Positions 47,331-58,152 of a stretch of DNA of 64,000 bases are shown piece after piece. Made by a program: the position numbers and the translations under genes. The stretch comes from Xaviernesmea oryzae (GTDB lineage: Bacteria > Pseudomonadota > Alphaproteobacteria > Rhizobiales > Rhizobiaceae). The number at the start of each line of letters is the position of its first letter. The first letter of the stretch is position 1. The notes under the pieces were generated by a model that was not told the DNA's origin, made no database searches, and was given only the letters and a program-made list of their open reading frames with translations. The stretch lies in contig NZ_FXAF01000011.1 in the NCBI RefSeq assembly GCF_900177415.1, positions 620,001 through 684,000 of the forward strand, written 5' to 3'.

Positions 47331-48485
47331 TCACTCCGCCGGCACGCCCGAGGCGACCCGGAACAGGCTTCTCTCCTGCGCCCGCTTCTCGGGACGGTGG
47401 CGCGTCAGCGCCAGAACGAAGCCGGCCGTGACACAGATCGCGATCATCGATGAGCCGCCATAGGAGATCAAAGGCAGCGTCATCCCCTTGGCCGGCATCA
47501 GTTCGAGGTTGACGCCGATATTGATCAGCGACTGCATGCCGATCTGCAGCACCAGGCCCGCGACCGCAAAACGGTTGAAGTCGTTGCGCTCCTTGAAAGC
47601 GTGGTTGAGGCCGCGCAGCACGACGAAGGCGAAGATCGCCACCAGCGCCATGCAGAAGATAATGCCGAATTCCTCCGCGGCAACGGAGAAGATGAAGTCC
47701 GTGTGGCTGTCCGGCAGGATGCGCTTGACGATGCCTTCGCCCGGTCCCTGGCCGAACCAGCCGCCCTGGAGAATGGCCTCATGGGCGGTCTCGATCTGGA
47801 AGCGGTCCCCCTCTCCAGTCAGGAACTTGTCGAAACGCGCCGTTACGTGCGGCAGCATGTAATAGGCCGCGACGATGCCCCCGGCGCCTACGCCGCCGAG
47901 CAGGAAAATCCAGAGCCACGGCATGCCGGCCATGAAGAACATGCCGCCCCAGACGACGCTGGTCAGAATGGTCTGGCCGAAGTCCGGCTGGGCGACGAGC
48001 AGCGCCGCAACGATGCCGAACAGGATGATGGCGAAAAGATTGCCGGGAATTTCCGGCTGGCGCGCGTGTTCGGCAAAGAGCCAGGCGCAAACCACGACGA
48101 AGGCCGGCTTCATGAATTCCGATGGCTGGATGGAGAAGCTGCCGATGCCGAGCCAGCGGCGCGATCCCTTGACTTCGACGCCGAAAAACAGCGCCAGCAC
48201 CATCATCGCCACGGATATGACCAGCAGCACGATCGCGGTGCGGCGCACCTGTCTCGGCGTCAGGAAGGACAGTCCGATCATCACCGCCAGCGACGGCAGC
48301 AGGAAAATCGCGTGGCGTTCGACGAAATGGAAGCTGTCGAGACCGATGCGCTCGGCCACCGCCGGCGAAGCGGCGAAGGAAAGCATGAAGCCGAGGCCCA
48401 TGAGGAGCACGAAGGCAGCAAGGAAGAAACGGTCGATCGTCCAGAACCAGTCTGCGAGCGGCCCACGATCTGCGCGGCTTACCAT
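47331..48485 (-). CDS. ftsW: Peptidoglycan glycosyltransferase FtsW
   Basis: This 384-residue SEDS-family protein polymerises septal glycan from lipid II with FtsI. About ten hydrophobic segments are visible. Family signatures include RRWLGIGSFSIQPSEFMKPA (central), GEGDRFQIETAHEAI..GGWFGQGPGEG with the catalytic region, and the C-terminal MPAKGMTLPLISYGGSSM. It lies 25 bases after murD and is followed by the repeat pair before murG. Confidence 0.95.
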   Translation of the reverse strand: MVSRADRGPLADWFWTIDRFFLAAFVLLMGLGFMLSFAASPAVAERIGLDSFHFVERHAIFLLPSLAVMIGLSFLTPRQVRRTAIVLLVISVAMMVLALFFGVEVKGSRRWLGIGSFSIQPSEFMKPAFVVVCAWLFAEHARQPEIPGNLFAIILFGIVAALLVAQPDFGQTILTSVVWGGMFFMAGMPWLWIFLLGGVGAGGIVAAYYMLPHVTARFDKFLTGEGDRFQIETAHEAILQGGWFGQGPGEGIVKRILPDSHTDFIFSVAAEEFGIIFCMALVAIFAFVVLRGLNHAFKERNDFNRFAVAGLVLQIGMQSLINIGVNLELMPAKGMTLPLISYGGSSMIAICVTAGFVLALTRHRPEKRAQERSLFRVASGVPAE

Positions 48486-48510
48486 CTGTCAGCTTCCCCT
48501 TCCGTCCCGA

Positions 48511-49923
48511 TCAACCGAGGTCGATCAACATCGTAACGCCGTCGAGTGCTGCGACATGGCCGACGAAGGCATCGCCGCGGACCTCGAAATTCTTGAACTG
48601 ATCGAAGCTGGCGCAGGCGGGCGACAACATCACCGCGGACGGCGTGGCGTCGGCGCTCGCGTCTTCGGCGGCGTGGGCGACGGCCCTTTCCAGCGTGCCC
48701 GATATTTCATAAGGCACCGCCTCTCCGAGTGTCGCCGCGAAGGCCGGCGCCGCCTCTCCGATCAGGTAGGCTTTGACAATACGCCCGAAAAGTGGAGCAA
48801 GGCTTACGATCCCGCCCTCTTTCGGCAGACCGCCCGCGATCCAGTAGATGCGGTCGTAGCTGGAAAGCGCCGGGGCGGCCGCATCCGCATTGGTGGCCTT
48901 CGAATCGTTGACGAAGACGACCTGGCCGCCCCCCTGGTTCGTCAACCGGCCGACCGGCTGCATGCGATGCTTGAGGCCGGGGAAGGATTTGAGGCCCGCG
49001 CGGATGTCCTCCCTGGATACGCCGACGGCGAGGCATGCGGCGATCGCCGCAGCGGCGTTCTGGGCGTTGTGGCTGCCCTTCAGCGTCTGGATGCCGCCGA
49101 GATCGACGAGCGTCGACGACGCTCCGCCATGCGCTTCGACGATCCGGGCGCCTTCGGCATAGAGGCCATCGGCGACGACGCTGCGCTTGGAAATCCGCCT
49201 GACGGCGACGCCGGCACGCTCGACGCGGTCGGCGATCAGGGCGCTGTAGGAATCGTCGACGCCGATCACCGCCGTCCGGCTGCCGGCGACCAGCCGCTCC
49301 TTCACGTCGGCATAGTGCTGCATCGTGCCGTGGCGATCGAGATGGTCGGGCGTGAGATTCAGGAGGATGCCGGCGGTCGGATCGAGCGTCGGCGCAAGAT
49401 CGATCTGGTAGGACGAGCACTCGACGACGAAGTAGCGCTCCGACTTCGGCGGATCGAGCGTCAGGATCGCGGTGCCGATATTGCCGCCGAGCTGCGTATC
49501 GCGTCCGCTCGATGTCAGGATATGGGCGATCAGTGCCGTGGTGGTCGACTTGCCGTTGGTGCCGGTGATGGCGATGAACGGGCAATCCGGCGCATGCGCG
49601 CGCCGCTCGCGGACGAAAAGCTCGACATCGCCGATGATCTCGACACCGGCCGCCCGGGCGAGATCGACGCTCCAATGGGGCTTCGGATGGGTGAGCGGCA
49701 CGCCGGGTGACAGCACGAAGGCGGCCTGCGCCGGCCAGTCGATGGTGCGCAGGTCCGCGGTCGCGATCCCCTCGCCCGCCGCCTTCGCGACGCTGTCCGG
49801 ATTGTCGTCCCAGGCGACGACCCTCGCGCCACCGGCGACGAGCGCTTTTGCCGTCGCAAGGCCCGAGCCGCCGAGCCCGAAGAGCGCGACCTGCTTGTCC
49901 CGGAATGTGGTGACGGGGATCAT
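48511..49923 (-). CDS. murD: UDP-N-acetylmuramoylalanine--D-glutamate ligase
   Basis: This 470-residue Mur ligase adds D-Glu. The N-terminal [18 protein letters not shown] binds UDP, the ATP loop is [19 protein letters not shown] near residue 120, then [15 protein letters not shown] and the C-terminal [20 protein letters not shown], which is highly specific for MurD. It lies seven bases behind mraY. Confidence 0.96.
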   Translation of the reverse strand: MIPVTTFRDKQVALFGLGGSGLATAKALVAGGARVVAWDDNPDSVAKAAGEGIATADLRTIDWPAQAAFVLSPGVPLTHPKPHWSVDLARAAGVEIIGDVELFVRERRAHAPDCPFIAITGTNGKSTTTALIAHILTSSGRDTQLGGNIGTAILTLDPPKSERYFVVECSSYQIDLAPTLDPTAGILLNLTPDHLDRHGTMQHYADVKERLVAGSRTAVIGVDDSYSALIADRVERAGVAVRRISKRSVVADGLYAEGARIVEAHGGASSTLVDLGGIQTLKGSHNAQNAAAAIAACLAVGVSREDIRAGLKSFPGLKHRMQPVGRLTNQGGGQVVFVNDSKATNADAAAPALSSYDRIYWIAGGLPKEGGIVSLAPLFGRIVKAYLIGEAAPAFAATLGEAVPYEISGTLERAVAHAAEDASADATPSAVMLSPACASFDQFKNFEVRGDAFVGHVAALDGVTMLIDLG

Positions 49924-49930
49924 CGTGGCG

Positions 49931-51034
49931 TCACCGCAGCTTGAGCGTCGAAAGGCCGAGCATCGCCAGCCCGACGGCGATGATCCAGAAGCGGATCACC
50001 ACCTGGCTCTCCGTCCAGCCGAGCTTTTCGAAATGGTGATGGATCGGCGCCATCAGGAAGACGCGCCGGCCGGTCATCTTGAAGAAGCCGACCTGGATGA
50101 TGACCGAGAGGGTCTCCATCACGAAGAGGCCGCCGATGATCGCCATGACGATCTCGTGCTTGGTGGCGACGGCGACGGAGCCGATCAGGCCGCCGAGCGC
50201 CAGCGAACCGGTATCGCCCATGAAGATCGCGGCCGGCGGCGCGTTGAACCAGAGAAAACCGAGGCCCGCGCCGATCACCGCGCCCAGGATGACGGCAAGC
50301 TCGCCGGTGCCGGGAACGAAATTGATCTGCAGATAGTTCGCGAAAACCGCGTTGCCCGCGAGATAGGCGATCACGCCAAACGACGCGGCTGCGATCATCA
50401 CCGGCACGATGGCGAGCCCGTCGAGACCGTCGGTCAGGTTCACCGCATTGCCGGCCGCGACGATCACGAAGCCGCCGAACAGCACGAAGAAGATGCCGAG
50501 ATTGATGAACAGGTCCTTGAAGAAGGGAAAGGCGACCGAGGTGCCGAGCGTCGGATTGGTCGACGAGCCGGTGGCGACCGCCATGCGCATCATGAAGAAG
50601 ACGGCGATGCCGGCGATCACGAATTCGATGGCGAGGCGGGCCTTGCCGGAAAAGCCCTTGTCCGTCTGCTTCGTGACCTTGAGGTAGTCGTCGTAAAAAC
50701 CGATCGCACCGAAACCGAGCGTCACCAAAAGCGTGGCGACGACGTAGATGTTGGAAAGGTCGGCCCAGAGAAGCGAGCCGCCGACGATGCCGGCGAGGAT
50801 CATCAGGCCGCCCATGGTCGGCGTGCCGGCCTTCTTGAAATGGGTCTGTGGCCCGTCGGCGCGGATCGGCTGACCCTTGCCCTGACGGACGCGAAGCGAG
50901 TCGATGATCATGGGACCGAAGAGGAAGACGATCAGGGCCGAGGTGAAGAGGGCGGCACCGGTCCGGAAGGTGATGTATCGGAACAGATTGAAAAATTGAA
51001 GTTTATCCGCCAGTTCCACAAGCCAGATCAGCAT
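49931..51034 (-). CDS. mraY: Phospho-N-acetylmuramoyl-pentapeptide transferase
   Basis: This 367-residue integral membrane enzyme makes lipid I. Ten hydrophobic helices are visible. The catalytic aspartates lie in [12 protein letters not shown] (about residue 118) and [14 protein letters not shown] (near 200), and the C-terminal loop has [19 protein letters not shown], a MraY hallmark. [13 protein letters not shown] is also conserved. It follows murF by 28 bases. Confidence 0.97.
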   Translation of the reverse strand: MLIWLVELADKLQFFNLFRYITFRTGAALFTSALIVFLFGPMIIDSLRVRQGKGQPIRADGPQTHFKKAGTPTMGGLMILAGIVGGSLLWADLSNIYVVATLLVTLGFGAIGFYDDYLKVTKQTDKGFSGKARLAIEFVIAGIAVFFMMRMAVATGSSTNPTLGTSVAFPFFKDLFINLGIFFVLFGGFVIVAAGNAVNLTDGLDGLAIVPVMIAAASFGVIAYLAGNAVFANYLQINFVPGTGELAVILGAVIGAGLGFLWFNAPPAAIFMGDTGSLALGGLIGSVAVATKHEIVMAIIGGLFVMETLSVIIQVGFFKMTGRRVFLMAPIHHHFEKLGWTESQVVIRFWIIAVGLAMLGLSTLKLR

Positions 51035-51062
51035 TCAGGGCCCTTTCTCAAGCCGCGTCTTA

Positions 51063-52496
51063 TCAAGATTGGCGCCCCGTGTCGGAAAACGCCGGATAGT
51101 TGTCAAGAAGTGCGGCGACGATCTTGCCGAAACCGAGCCCGAGCGACGACTTCACCATCACCACGTCGCCGGGCATGACCGAGCGCACGACGAAATCGGC
51201 AAGCTCCGAGGTCTTCTCGCGGTATTCCACCTGGACGCTGTCCGGCAGTGCGTCGCGCAGCGCCGCCATCTCCGGACCGGCAAGCCAGACGTGTTCGATG
51301 CCGGCGGCGAGCAGCGGGCCTGCCAGTTCCTCGTGCACCCTGGCGGAGAATTCGCCCATCTCGAGCATGTCGCCGAGCACGGCGATTCGCCGGCCGGTCA
51401 GTTCCGGCGTCGCGGACGCAAGCAGCGCGATCGCCGCGCGCATGGAAGCCGGATTGGCATTGTAGCTTTCGTCGATCAAGGTCAGGTGGCCTTCACCGAT
51501 GCCGAGCAGGTGGCGCTCGCCCCTGCCTTTCACCGGCTTCAGCGCGGCAAGCGCCTCCATTGCCCTCGCCATGTCCGCCCCGACGAGCAGGCAGGCGCCG
51601 AGCGCCGCCATGGCGTTTTCGGCGATATGCCGGCCGGGCGCGCCGATATGGATTTCCGACGTCTCGCCGCTCAGCACGGCCCAGACGGTCGAGCTCTCCG
51701 CATTGCCCTCGAAATCCGCCAGACGAAAATCCGCCTTGGCGTGCTGGCCGAAAGTATAGACGCGCGCAATCCCCGCCTCCTGAGCCTTCTGCTCCAGAAA
51801 GCCGAATTGCCCGATATCGCGGTTGAGGATCGCCGCGCCGCCCGGCTCGACGCCTTCGAAAATCTCGGCCTTGGCCGCGGCGATCTCCTCGAGGTCCTTG
51901 AAATGGCCGAGATGGGCGGCGGCGATCGTGGTGATCATCGCCACATGCGGCCGCACCATCTTCACCAGGGGCCGGATCTCGTCCGGATGGTTCATGCCGA
52001 TCTCGAAGACGCCGAACTCGGCATCCGCCGGCATGCGCGCCAGCGTCAGCGGCACGCCCCAGTGATTGTTAAAGGACGCGACGGCCGCATGCACCTTGCC
52101 GGAGGGCGCCAGCACGTGCCGCAGCATCTCCTTCGTCGTCGTCTTGCCGACCGAACCGGTGACGGCGACGATCCGGGCATTGCTCCGCTCGCGCGACGCC
52201 ACCGCGAGCCGGCCAAGCGCTGCCAGCACATCGTCGACGACGATCATCGGCGCGATCAGCCGCCCTAGCGCCGGAAGCTTCGCCTCGCTGACGACGATGA
52301 GCGAGGCGCCGTTCGCCACCGCCATGCTGGCGAAGTCGTGGCCGTCGACGCGATCGCCCTTGATGGCGAAGAAGGCCTCGCCTTCGCCGATCGACCGGCT
52401 GTCGATCGAAATGCCCGTAATGCCTTCCGGCAGCGTGCCGATCGGCCGGCCGCCTATTACGGCCGTCATGTCCTCAGAGGTCCACAGAAAGCTCAT
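51063..52496 (-). CDS. murF: UDP-N-acetylmuramoyl-tripeptide--D-alanyl-D-alanine ligase
   Basis: This 477-residue Mur ligase adds the D-Ala-D-Ala dipeptide made by Ddl. The ATP loop is [19 protein letters not shown] near residue 115; [15 protein letters not shown] and GMNHPDEI are the following MurF motifs; [17 protein letters not shown] near 335 is typical. The ATG overlaps the murE stop by four bases. Confidence 0.96.
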   Translation of the reverse strand: MSFLWTSEDMTAVIGGRPIGTLPEGITGISIDSRSIGEGEAFFAIKGDRVDGHDFASMAVANGASLIVVSEAKLPALGRLIAPMIVVDDVLAALGRLAVASRERSNARIVAVTGSVGKTTTKEMLRHVLAPSGKVHAAVASFNNHWGVPLTLARMPADAEFGVFEIGMNHPDEIRPLVKMVRPHVAMITTIAAAHLGHFKDLEEIAAAKAEIFEGVEPGGAAILNRDIGQFGFLEQKAQEAGIARVYTFGQHAKADFRLADFEGNAESSTVWAVLSGETSEIHIGAPGRHIAENAMAALGACLLVGADMARAMEALAALKPVKGRGERHLLGIGEGHLTLIDESYNANPASMRAAIALLASATPELTGRRIAVLGDMLEMGEFSARVHEELAGPLLAAGIEHVWLAGPEMAALRDALPDSVQVEYREKTSELADFVVRSVMPGDVVMVKSSLGLGFGKIVAALLDNYPAFSDTGRQS

Positions 52497-53968
52497 GGCT
52501 TCAGCTCCTCCAGCGCCTTGCGTACTTCCACATGGTCGGAAAACGGCAGGACCGTCGTGCCGATCGTCTGGCCTTCCTCATGGCCCTTGCCGGCGACGAT
52601 CAGCGTGTCGCCGGAATGCAGCATCCTGACCGCCTCGCCGATCGCCTGCGCCCGGTCGCCGATTTCGATCGCGCCGGGTGCCGCCGCCATGATTTCGGCG
52701 CGGATCACTTCCGGCACCTCGGAACGCGGATTGTCGTCGGTGACGATGACGACATCGGCAAGCCGCGTCGCCACCTCGCCCATGATCGGCCGCTTGCCCT
52801 TGTCGCGATCGCCGCCGCAGCCGAAAACCACGATCACGCGCCCCGTCGTGAAGGGGCGGACGGAGGTCAGGACGTTTTCCAGCGCATCCGGCTTGTGGGC
52901 ATAGTCGACATAAGCAGGCGCGCCGTCCTTCGTCTGGCCGACGAGTTCGAGGCGGCCGGAGGCGCCCGTGAGCTTCTCCAGCGCCGCCATCGCGACGGAA
53001 GCCGGAACGCCGGTCGACATGGCAAGACCGGCCGCGACGAGAGCGTTGGCCACCTGGAAATCGCCGGCGAGCGGAATGTCGACCTCGAATATCTCGTCGC
53101 CGAAATGCACCTCGGCCATCTGCCGGTGGCGGAAATGCTCGACGCGCTTGAGAGAAAGATAATCGCCGCGCCGCCCGACGGTGCGCACATCGAGACCCGC
53201 CGCGGTCGCCGCCCGGACGGCTTCGTCGGACCAGGCATCGTCGGCGAAGATCACGGCCGGCGCGCTCTTCGGCAGCAGCGTATCGAAAAGCCGCATCTTG
53301 GCAGCCATGTAGCTCTCGACCGTCGGATGGTAGTCCATATGGTCGCGGCCGAGATTGGTGAAACCGGCGGCCGACAGCCGCACGCCGTCGAGCCGGCTCT
53401 GGTCGAGACCGTGGCTTGAGGCTTCCATCGCCGCATGGGTGACGCCTTCCGCAGCCAGTTCCGCAAGAAGTTTCTGGAGTTCCACCGGATCGGGCGTCGT
53501 CAGCGAGCCGTAATCGTTGCGGGCCGGCGAAACGACGCCGGTCGTGCCGATCTGCGCCGCGGCATGACCGGCATGCGCCCATATCTGGCGGGTGAAGGAG
53601 GCGACGGAGGTCTTGCCCGCCGTTCCCGTCACCGCAACCATGGTTTCCGGCTGGTCGCCGTAGAACCGGGCGGCGGCGAGCGCAAGAAGCCGGCGCGGAT
53701 TGGAAACCGCGAGAACCGGAATGCCTGTTTCGGCAGAATGGGCGGCGATTGCCGCGACCGCACCGCGCGCGGCGGCATCGCCGATATAGGCCGAACCGTC
53801 GGCCTTCGAGCCTGCAAGCGCGGCAAACAGCATGCCGGGCTTCACCTTGCGGCTGTCGGAGGAAAGGCCTGTCACATCGAGATCGCCCGCCGGCCCCGCC
53901 ATCAGCTCGGCTATTTCCGGAAAGTCCTGACCGGCAAGGTCTCGCAATTTCATCGACTGATTGTCCAT
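52493..53968 (-). CDS. murE: UDP-N-acetylmuramoyl-tripeptide synthetase, meso-DAP adding
   Basis: This 491-residue Mur ligase adds the third residue of the stem peptide. The ATP loop is [12 protein letters not shown] near residue 115. The specificity motif is DNPR at residues 412-415 (VTDDNPRSE), which marks meso-diaminopimelate enzymes and not lysine enzymes. The loop carries TAGKTS where many MurE proteins have TNGKTS; Ala at that place is seen in alphaproteobacteria, so I do not regard it as a defect. It lies 52 bases after ftsI and overlaps murF. Confidence 0.95.
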   Translation of the reverse strand: MDNQSMKLRDLAGQDFPEIAELMAGPAGDLDVTGLSSDSRKVKPGMLFAALAGSKADGSAYIGDAAARGAVAAIAAHSAETGIPVLAVSNPRRLLALAAARFYGDQPETMVAVTGTAGKTSVASFTRQIWAHAGHAAAQIGTTGVVSPARNDYGSLTTPDPVELQKLLAELAAEGVTHAAMEASSHGLDQSRLDGVRLSAAGFTNLGRDHMDYHPTVESYMAAKMRLFDTLLPKSAPAVIFADDAWSDEAVRAATAAGLDVRTVGRRGDYLSLKRVEHFRHRQMAEVHFGDEIFEVDIPLAGDFQVANALVAAGLAMSTGVPASVAMAALEKLTGASGRLELVGQTKDGAPAYVDYAHKPDALENVLTSVRPFTTGRVIVVFGCGGDRDKGKRPIMGEVATRLADVVIVTDDNPRSEVPEVIRAEIMAAAPGAIEIGDRAQAIGEAVRMLHSGDTLIVAGKGHEEGQTIGTTVLPFSDHVEVRKALEELKP

Positions 53969-54020
53969 TCTGAGCGTCGTCCCGTCGTCCCCACGAATCG
54001 TCCGCTCAAGTTGTTATCGC

Positions 54021-55763
54021 TCAATAAGACACAAGCAGGGCAGAGCCGTCATTGCCGAATTTCGGCTTTACACCGAGAATAGGCGCCGCGCGGCTGATGA
54101 TTTCCTTCACCATCGGCGCGGCGGAGGTGGCCGCGAGCGCCGCGCCGTTGCCCTTGTCGGTCTTCGGCTCATCCGAGAACGTCAGGACGACATATTGCGG
54201 ATTGTCCATCGGAAAGGCCGCCAGGAACGCGTTGAAGTTCTTGTCGTGCGCGTAGCGCCCGTTGACCACCTTGTCGGCCGTGCCCGTCTTGCCGCCGACG
54301 TCGAAACCGGCAACGCGCGCATTCCTGCCGGACCCGTTGATGCCGTTCCAGTCGAACAGGAAACGCATGTCCTTGCTGGTCGAAGGCTTGAGCACCTGGG
54401 CCGCCACCTTGTCGGCCTCTTCACGCGTGCGCGGCAGGAAAGTCGGCTCGATCAGCTTGCCGCCGTTGACGAGGGCCGCCCCCGCGACGGCGGTCTGCAG
54501 CGGCGTCGTCGAGACGCCATGGCCGAAGGAGATGGTGATCGAATTGATCTTCTTCCACTCGCGGGGCTGGCTCGGCTGCGCCACTTCCGGAAGCTCGGTC
54601 TGCATCTTCGTCAGGAGACCGAGCTTGGTGAGGAAATCCTTGTGGCCTTCGATGCCGACGGTATCGGCGATCTTCGCGGTGCCGATATTGGAGGAATACT
54701 GGAAGATTTCGGGAACGCTGAGCACGCGTCCCTTGCCGTGGAAATCCTTGATGGTGAAGCCGCCGATGCGGATCGGGTAACGCGCGTCGAACGTGCTCTG
54801 CAGGTTCATCTTGCCGGAATCGAGCCCCATGGCGATGGTGAAGGACTTGAAGGTCGAGCCCATTTCGAACGTGCCGTTCGACATGCGGTTGAACCACCCC
54901 TCCTCGCCGCCGGCGGCCGGATTGTTGGGGTCGAAATCCGGTGCGGACGCCATGCCCAGTATCTCGCCGGTGTGGACGTCGAGCACGACCGCGCCGGCTC
55001 CGATGGAGCGATACTTGATCATCGATTCGGCCACCACGTCGCGGACGATCGACTGGACGCGCAGATCGATCGACAGCTTGACCGGCTCCAGCGGCTGGCT
55101 CGACGTCATGCCGACGGCCGCGAGGTCCGCAAGACCCTGGCTGTCGACGTAACGCTCCATGCCGGCGACGCCGCGATTGTCGATATTGACGTAGCCGACG
55201 ACATGCGCCGCGGTCGGACCGCCCGGATAGAAGCGGCGCTTTTCAGGCCGGAAACCGATGCCCGGAATGCCGAGCGCGAGAATCTGGCTCTGCTGCTTCG
55301 GCGTGAGCTGGCGGCGCAGCCACTGGAAACGGGAGTTGGACTTGAGCTTCGAATAGGTCGATCTCACGTCGAGATCGTGAAGCACGGTCGAGAGCTTCTC
55401 GATGACTTCGTCGGCGTCAACGATCTTATGCGGCTCCGCGAAGAGCGAAACCGTGCGGATATCGGTCGCCAGCAATTCCCCGTTGCGGTCGACGAGATCG
55501 GGCCGCGAAGCCATCAGCCGGTCGGCCGGCAGGATGCTCGACGTCGTCAGCGGCTGCGCCACGCCGTATTGCACGAGGCGGCCGCCGATGACGCAGTAGA
55601 AGACGGCGAAACCGGCGATCAGCAGACCGACGCGGTTCCTGGCCTGCGCCGACTTGCGCTTGCGGGTGCCTTCGAAAGACGCCGCTTCCGAAACGCGGCC
55701 GCGGCTGCCGGAGGAGAAATGCGCCCGGCTCTTCAAGACCATGATGCGGGACAGAAAAGACAT
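54021..55763 (-). CDS. ftsI: Septal penicillin-binding protein (FtsI/PBP3 type)
   Basis: This 580-residue class B PBP cross-links septal peptidoglycan together with FtsW. After a basic N-terminus comes one membrane helix (VGLLIAGFAVFYCVIGGRLV), then the dimerisation module (ATDIRTVSLFAEPHK) and the transpeptidase with the SxxK serine at Ser303/Lys306 (MGSTFKSF), the SSN motif (FQYSSNIGTAK) and KTGTA starting at Lys492. Its ATG overlaps the ftsL stop by one base (TGATG). Confidence 0.96.
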   Translation of the reverse strand: MSFLSRIMVLKSRAHFSSGSRGRVSEAASFEGTRKRKSAQARNRVGLLIAGFAVFYCVIGGRLVQYGVAQPLTTSSILPADRLMASRPDLVDRNGELLATDIRTVSLFAEPHKIVDADEVIEKLSTVLHDLDVRSTYSKLKSNSRFQWLRRQLTPKQQSQILALGIPGIGFRPEKRRFYPGGPTAAHVVGYVNIDNRGVAGMERYVDSQGLADLAAVGMTSSQPLEPVKLSIDLRVQSIVRDVVAESMIKYRSIGAGAVVLDVHTGEILGMASAPDFDPNNPAAGGEEGWFNRMSNGTFEMGSTFKSFTIAMGLDSGKMNLQSTFDARYPIRIGGFTIKDFHGKGRVLSVPEIFQYSSNIGTAKIADTVGIEGHKDFLTKLGLLTKMQTELPEVAQPSQPREWKKINSITISFGHGVSTTPLQTAVAGAALVNGGKLIEPTFLPRTREEADKVAAQVLKPSTSKDMRFLFDWNGINGSGRNARVAGFDVGGKTGTADKVVNGRYAHDKNFNAFLAAFPMDNPQYVVLTFSDEPKTDKGNGAALAATSAAPMVKEIISRAAPILGVKPKFGNDGSALLVSY

Positions 55764-56224
55764 CAGCGGTTCACCGATCCTGTGGAGATAGCTTCAATGG
55801 AACCGCGCGGCAGCGGGACCGGGATTTTGGGGGCGGGCTTCGCCTTGGCGGCGGCAACGCCCTTCAGAGCCGCCGCAACCTCGCTGTCCTTGCCGGCGAT
55901 GATATCCTCGATCGTCGTCTCCGGCTGCGGCAGCGCCGACCTCATCATCGGCAGTTCCTTCGGCATGGCGAGCTGGGTGGGCTCGGTCGGCGCGAGAGAC
56001 AGTTCGGAATTGTAGACATTGACGAGCCGGTGCAGGCGGTTCGGTTGGGTCAACAGGGCCCAGTCCGCCCTCAGGAGCTCGATCGTGTCCTTTTCCAGCT
56101 TGATTTCCGACTCCAGCCGCCGGACTTCCGCGAGCTTCTCGTCGGCGCGATGCTTGATCGTGTAGGTGACGACGGCGGCTGCCGTCATGATGCCGATCAG
56201 AACGAGATCGAAGCTTCTGAGCAT
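55763..56224 (-). CDS. ftsL: FtsL-type small divisome protein
   Basis: This 153-residue protein has a short N-terminus, one membrane helix (LVLIGIMTAAAVVTYTI, about residues 7-23) and a leucine-zipper-like coiled coil (DEKLAEVRRLESEIKLEKDT). The later part (100-153) is Ala/Pro-rich. FtsL binds FtsB and FtsQ and activates FtsWI. FtsL sequences are poorly conserved, so the call rests on topology, length and position between rsmH and ftsI (three bases after rsmH). Confidence 0.85.
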   Translation of the reverse strand: MLRSFDLVLIGIMTAAAVVTYTIKHRADEKLAEVRRLESEIKLEKDTIELLRADWALLTQPNRLHRLVNVYNSELSLAPTEPTQLAMPKELPMMRSALPQPETTIEDIIAGKDSEVAAALKGVAAAKAKPAPKIPVPLPRGSIEAISTGSVNR

Positions 56225-56227
56225 TCC

Positions 56228-57253
56228 TTACGCTCCCATCTTTGCGAGGCTGGCGAGATCGGGCAGATCGAAAATGGACATGTCGGCGGCCCGCGGCGGT
56301 GCGGCGGTGCGGATGCCTGCCCGCAGCTTCGCGGAACGGGCGCGCGGATTGGCTTCCGCCTCCTCGTCGCTCGCCGCGATCATCGGCTTGCCGAGCGCCT
56401 CGAAGATCACGGGCTTGGCCTCGACCATCGGCAGGTGGCGAGAACCGGAAACCTTGCCGGAGCGATCGGCGAAGAACTGCTTGACGATCCGGTCTTCGAG
56501 CGAATGGAAGGTGACGACGACCAGCCGTCCGCCGGGCTTCAGAACCCGTTCGGCCGCAAACAGCGCCTCGGCGAGTTCGCCGAGCTCGTCGTTTACGAAG
56601 ATGCGCAGCGCCTGGAAGACGCGCGTCGCCGGATGGATCTTGTCCTTGGCCTTGCGGGGATTGACCGTCTCGATGAGGTTCGCGAGGTCGCGCGTGGTGG
56701 CGAAAGGCTGGGAGGCGCGGCGCTTCTCGATGGCGCGGGCGATGCGACCCGCCTGCTTTTCCTCTCCGAGGAACCCGAAGATACGGGTGAGATCGCTCGC
56801 CTTGGCGCGGTTGACGACATCGGCGGCCGAAACGCCGTCCTTCGACATGCGCATGTCGAGCGGCCCGTTCTTCTGGAAGGAGAAGCCCCGCTCCGCCTCG
56901 TCGATCTGCATGGAGGAAACGCCGATATCGAATACCACGCCGTCGAGCCCCCCCTCGGGCGCATGGTCGGCAAGCCGCGAGAACTGCGAATGGATAAGTT
57001 TGAGCCGCCCCCCGGAAGCATCGGCCAGAGCCCGGCCGGCCGCGATCGCCGTCGGATCGCGATCGAGCGCGATCACGTCGGCGCCGGCAGCAAGAAGAGC
57101 GGACGCATAGCCGCCCGCACCGAACGTGCCGTCGAGGATGAGCCTGCCGGGCCGGGGTTCCAGCGCCCGGACGACCTCTTCGAGGAGAACCGGGATGTGG
57201 CGAACCGGTCCGCCTTCGGGCTCGGTTGTTCCGTCGCCTGGATTCGCCACCAT
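56228..57253 (-). CDS. rsmH: 16S rRNA m4C1402 methyltransferase
   Basis: This 341-residue SAM-dependent enzyme (formerly MraW) N4-methylates C1402 of 16S r[21 protein letters not shown] opens the conserved part, [18 protein letters not shown] is the SAM motif, [20 protein letters not shown] is diagnostic, and [16 protein letters not shown] closes the catalytic domain. I chose the ATG at 57253 (MVANPGDG), with AGAGGAG just upstream; the frame runs on far upstream but across mraZ. Confidence 0.95.
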   Translation of the reverse strand: MVANPGDGTTEPEGGPVRHIPVLLEEVVRALEPRPGRLILDGTFGAGGYASALLAAGADVIALDRDPTAIAAGRALADASGGRLKLIHSQFSRLADHAPEGGLDGVVFDIGVSSMQIDEAERGFSFQKNGPLDMRMSKDGVSAADVVNRAKASDLTRIFGFLGEEKQAGRIARAIEKRRASQPFATTRDLANLIETVNPRKAKDKIHPATRVFQALRIFVNDELGELAEALFAAERVLKPGGRLVVVTFHSLEDRIVKQFFADRSGKVSGSRHLPMVEAKPVIFEALGKPMIAASDEEAEANPRARSAKLRAGIRTAAPPRAADMSIFDLPDLASLAKMGA

Positions 57254-57267
57254 CCCGCTCCTCTGTT

Positions 57268-57702
57268 TCATGAAGGGCGCAAACCCGAACGCCCCTCTCT
57301 CGCCGCCGCCTGCGCCTCGTGAAACGCCTGCGGCTGCCACAACTGAAAATGATCCGAGCGCCCGACGAAGGTCACTTCCGAGCCGATTCCCGTGAAGTCG
57401 CGGATGAAATCCGTGACCATCAGCCGGCCCTCCGCATCGAGCCTCATGAAGACGCCGCCGCCATGCACGAGCAGCGACATCCGGTTCGCCTCCGGCGAAA
57501 AAGGATCCACGGAAGCGATCTGCCGCTCGTAGCGATCGAGCAGATCCGGCCCTCCGACGCTGATCGCCGGATAGATGAAATCCTGGAGACAGTATAGCTC
57601 CTGGATTCCCCGCTCCGAAAGAACCGAACGGAAGCTCGCCGGCACGGAGACCCGTCCCTTCGCATCGATCCTGTTCGTCGCATTCGACAGGAAGCGGCTC
57701 AT
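57268..57702 (-). CDS. mraZ: Transcriptional regulator MraZ
   Basis: This protein of 144 residues has two SpoVT/AbrB-like half domains, beginning [20 protein letters not shown] (first) and [17 protein letters not shown] (second), with the DAKGR and DAEGR repeats visible. MraZ forms a ring and represses its own operon by binding TGGGN direct repeats (shown in E. coli). Four such repeats stand upstream (57867-57901). It is the first gene of the dcw cluster. An alternative start lies four codons upstream at 57714. Confidence 0.94.
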   Translation of the reverse strand: MSRFLSNATNRIDAKGRVSVPASFRSVLSERGIQELYCLQDFIYPAISVGGPDLLDRYERQIASVDPFSPEANRMSLLVHGGGVFMRLDAEGRLMVTDFIRDFTGIGSEVTFVGRSDHFQLWQPQAFHEAQAAAREGRSGLRPS

Positions 57703-57866
57703 CACGCCAAACATCCGCCCCGTTGCAGTTCAAGACGGGACCCAGCCCGCCTACACACGCCGCACCGAATACGGCTTCGCCTTCCGGATGGACGAAAACC
57801 CACCCGGCCCTGCGGCCGATACTCGGGGATTGGAGGGCGCTTATTCGCCCTTGTGCAGTGCAGTTT

Positions 57867-57901
57867 TGGGATACCATGGGACCATATGGGCGTCAATGGG
57901 A
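57867..57901 (-). promoter_or_regulatory. Putative MraZ box and overlapping promoter of the dcw cluster
   Basis: Four copies of TGGGN stand at 57867, 57877, 57887 and 57897 (TGGGA, TGGGA, TGGGC, TGGGA), each with a five-base spacer, so the period is exactly 10 bp. On the minus strand TTGACG (57896-57891), a 17-base spacer and TATCCC (57873-57868) form a good sigma-70-like promoter lying inside the repeats, about 165 bases before the mraZ start. MraZ bound here would block RNA polymerase. The repeats read TGGG on the plus strand, opposite to mraZ transcription. Confidence 0.8.
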
Positions 57902-58150
57902 GAAGCCCCGCTTGCCGCTCCCAAACCGGATTTATTTATAAGCCGTTAAGTTTAACAAAGGGTTATTGGCGCAAGCGGAGAAACCGGCTCCGCAGACCGC
58001 CGCAAGTGAATCGCGCGGGCCTCTCAAGACGCTGCAATAAAAGGAATTTCAGGACTAAGGCAAGGAAGGAGCGACCGGAAACGACGCCCCGGAATGCGCC
58101 ATTCGCGCAGCCGGAGAGATTTAGGCCCAGCCCCTCCCGGGGGCCGATAT
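57902..58150. other. Intergenic region between the mraZ promoter and rnpB
   Basis: No gene is visible in these 249 bases. The stretch 57931-57967 is AT-rich. It contains TTAA-N7-TTAT (57952-57966), close to the CtrA consensus with one mismatch, about 60 bases upstream of the mraZ promoter. The end near 58150 holds the T-tract that terminates rnpB. Confidence 0.4.
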
Positions 58151-58152
58151 AG

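Noticed and set aside
52493-53968. MurE with a damaged ATP loop (TAGKTS instead of TNGKTS)
   Set aside because: All other motifs are intact, and variation of this residue is compatible with function; nothing else suggests a pseudogene.
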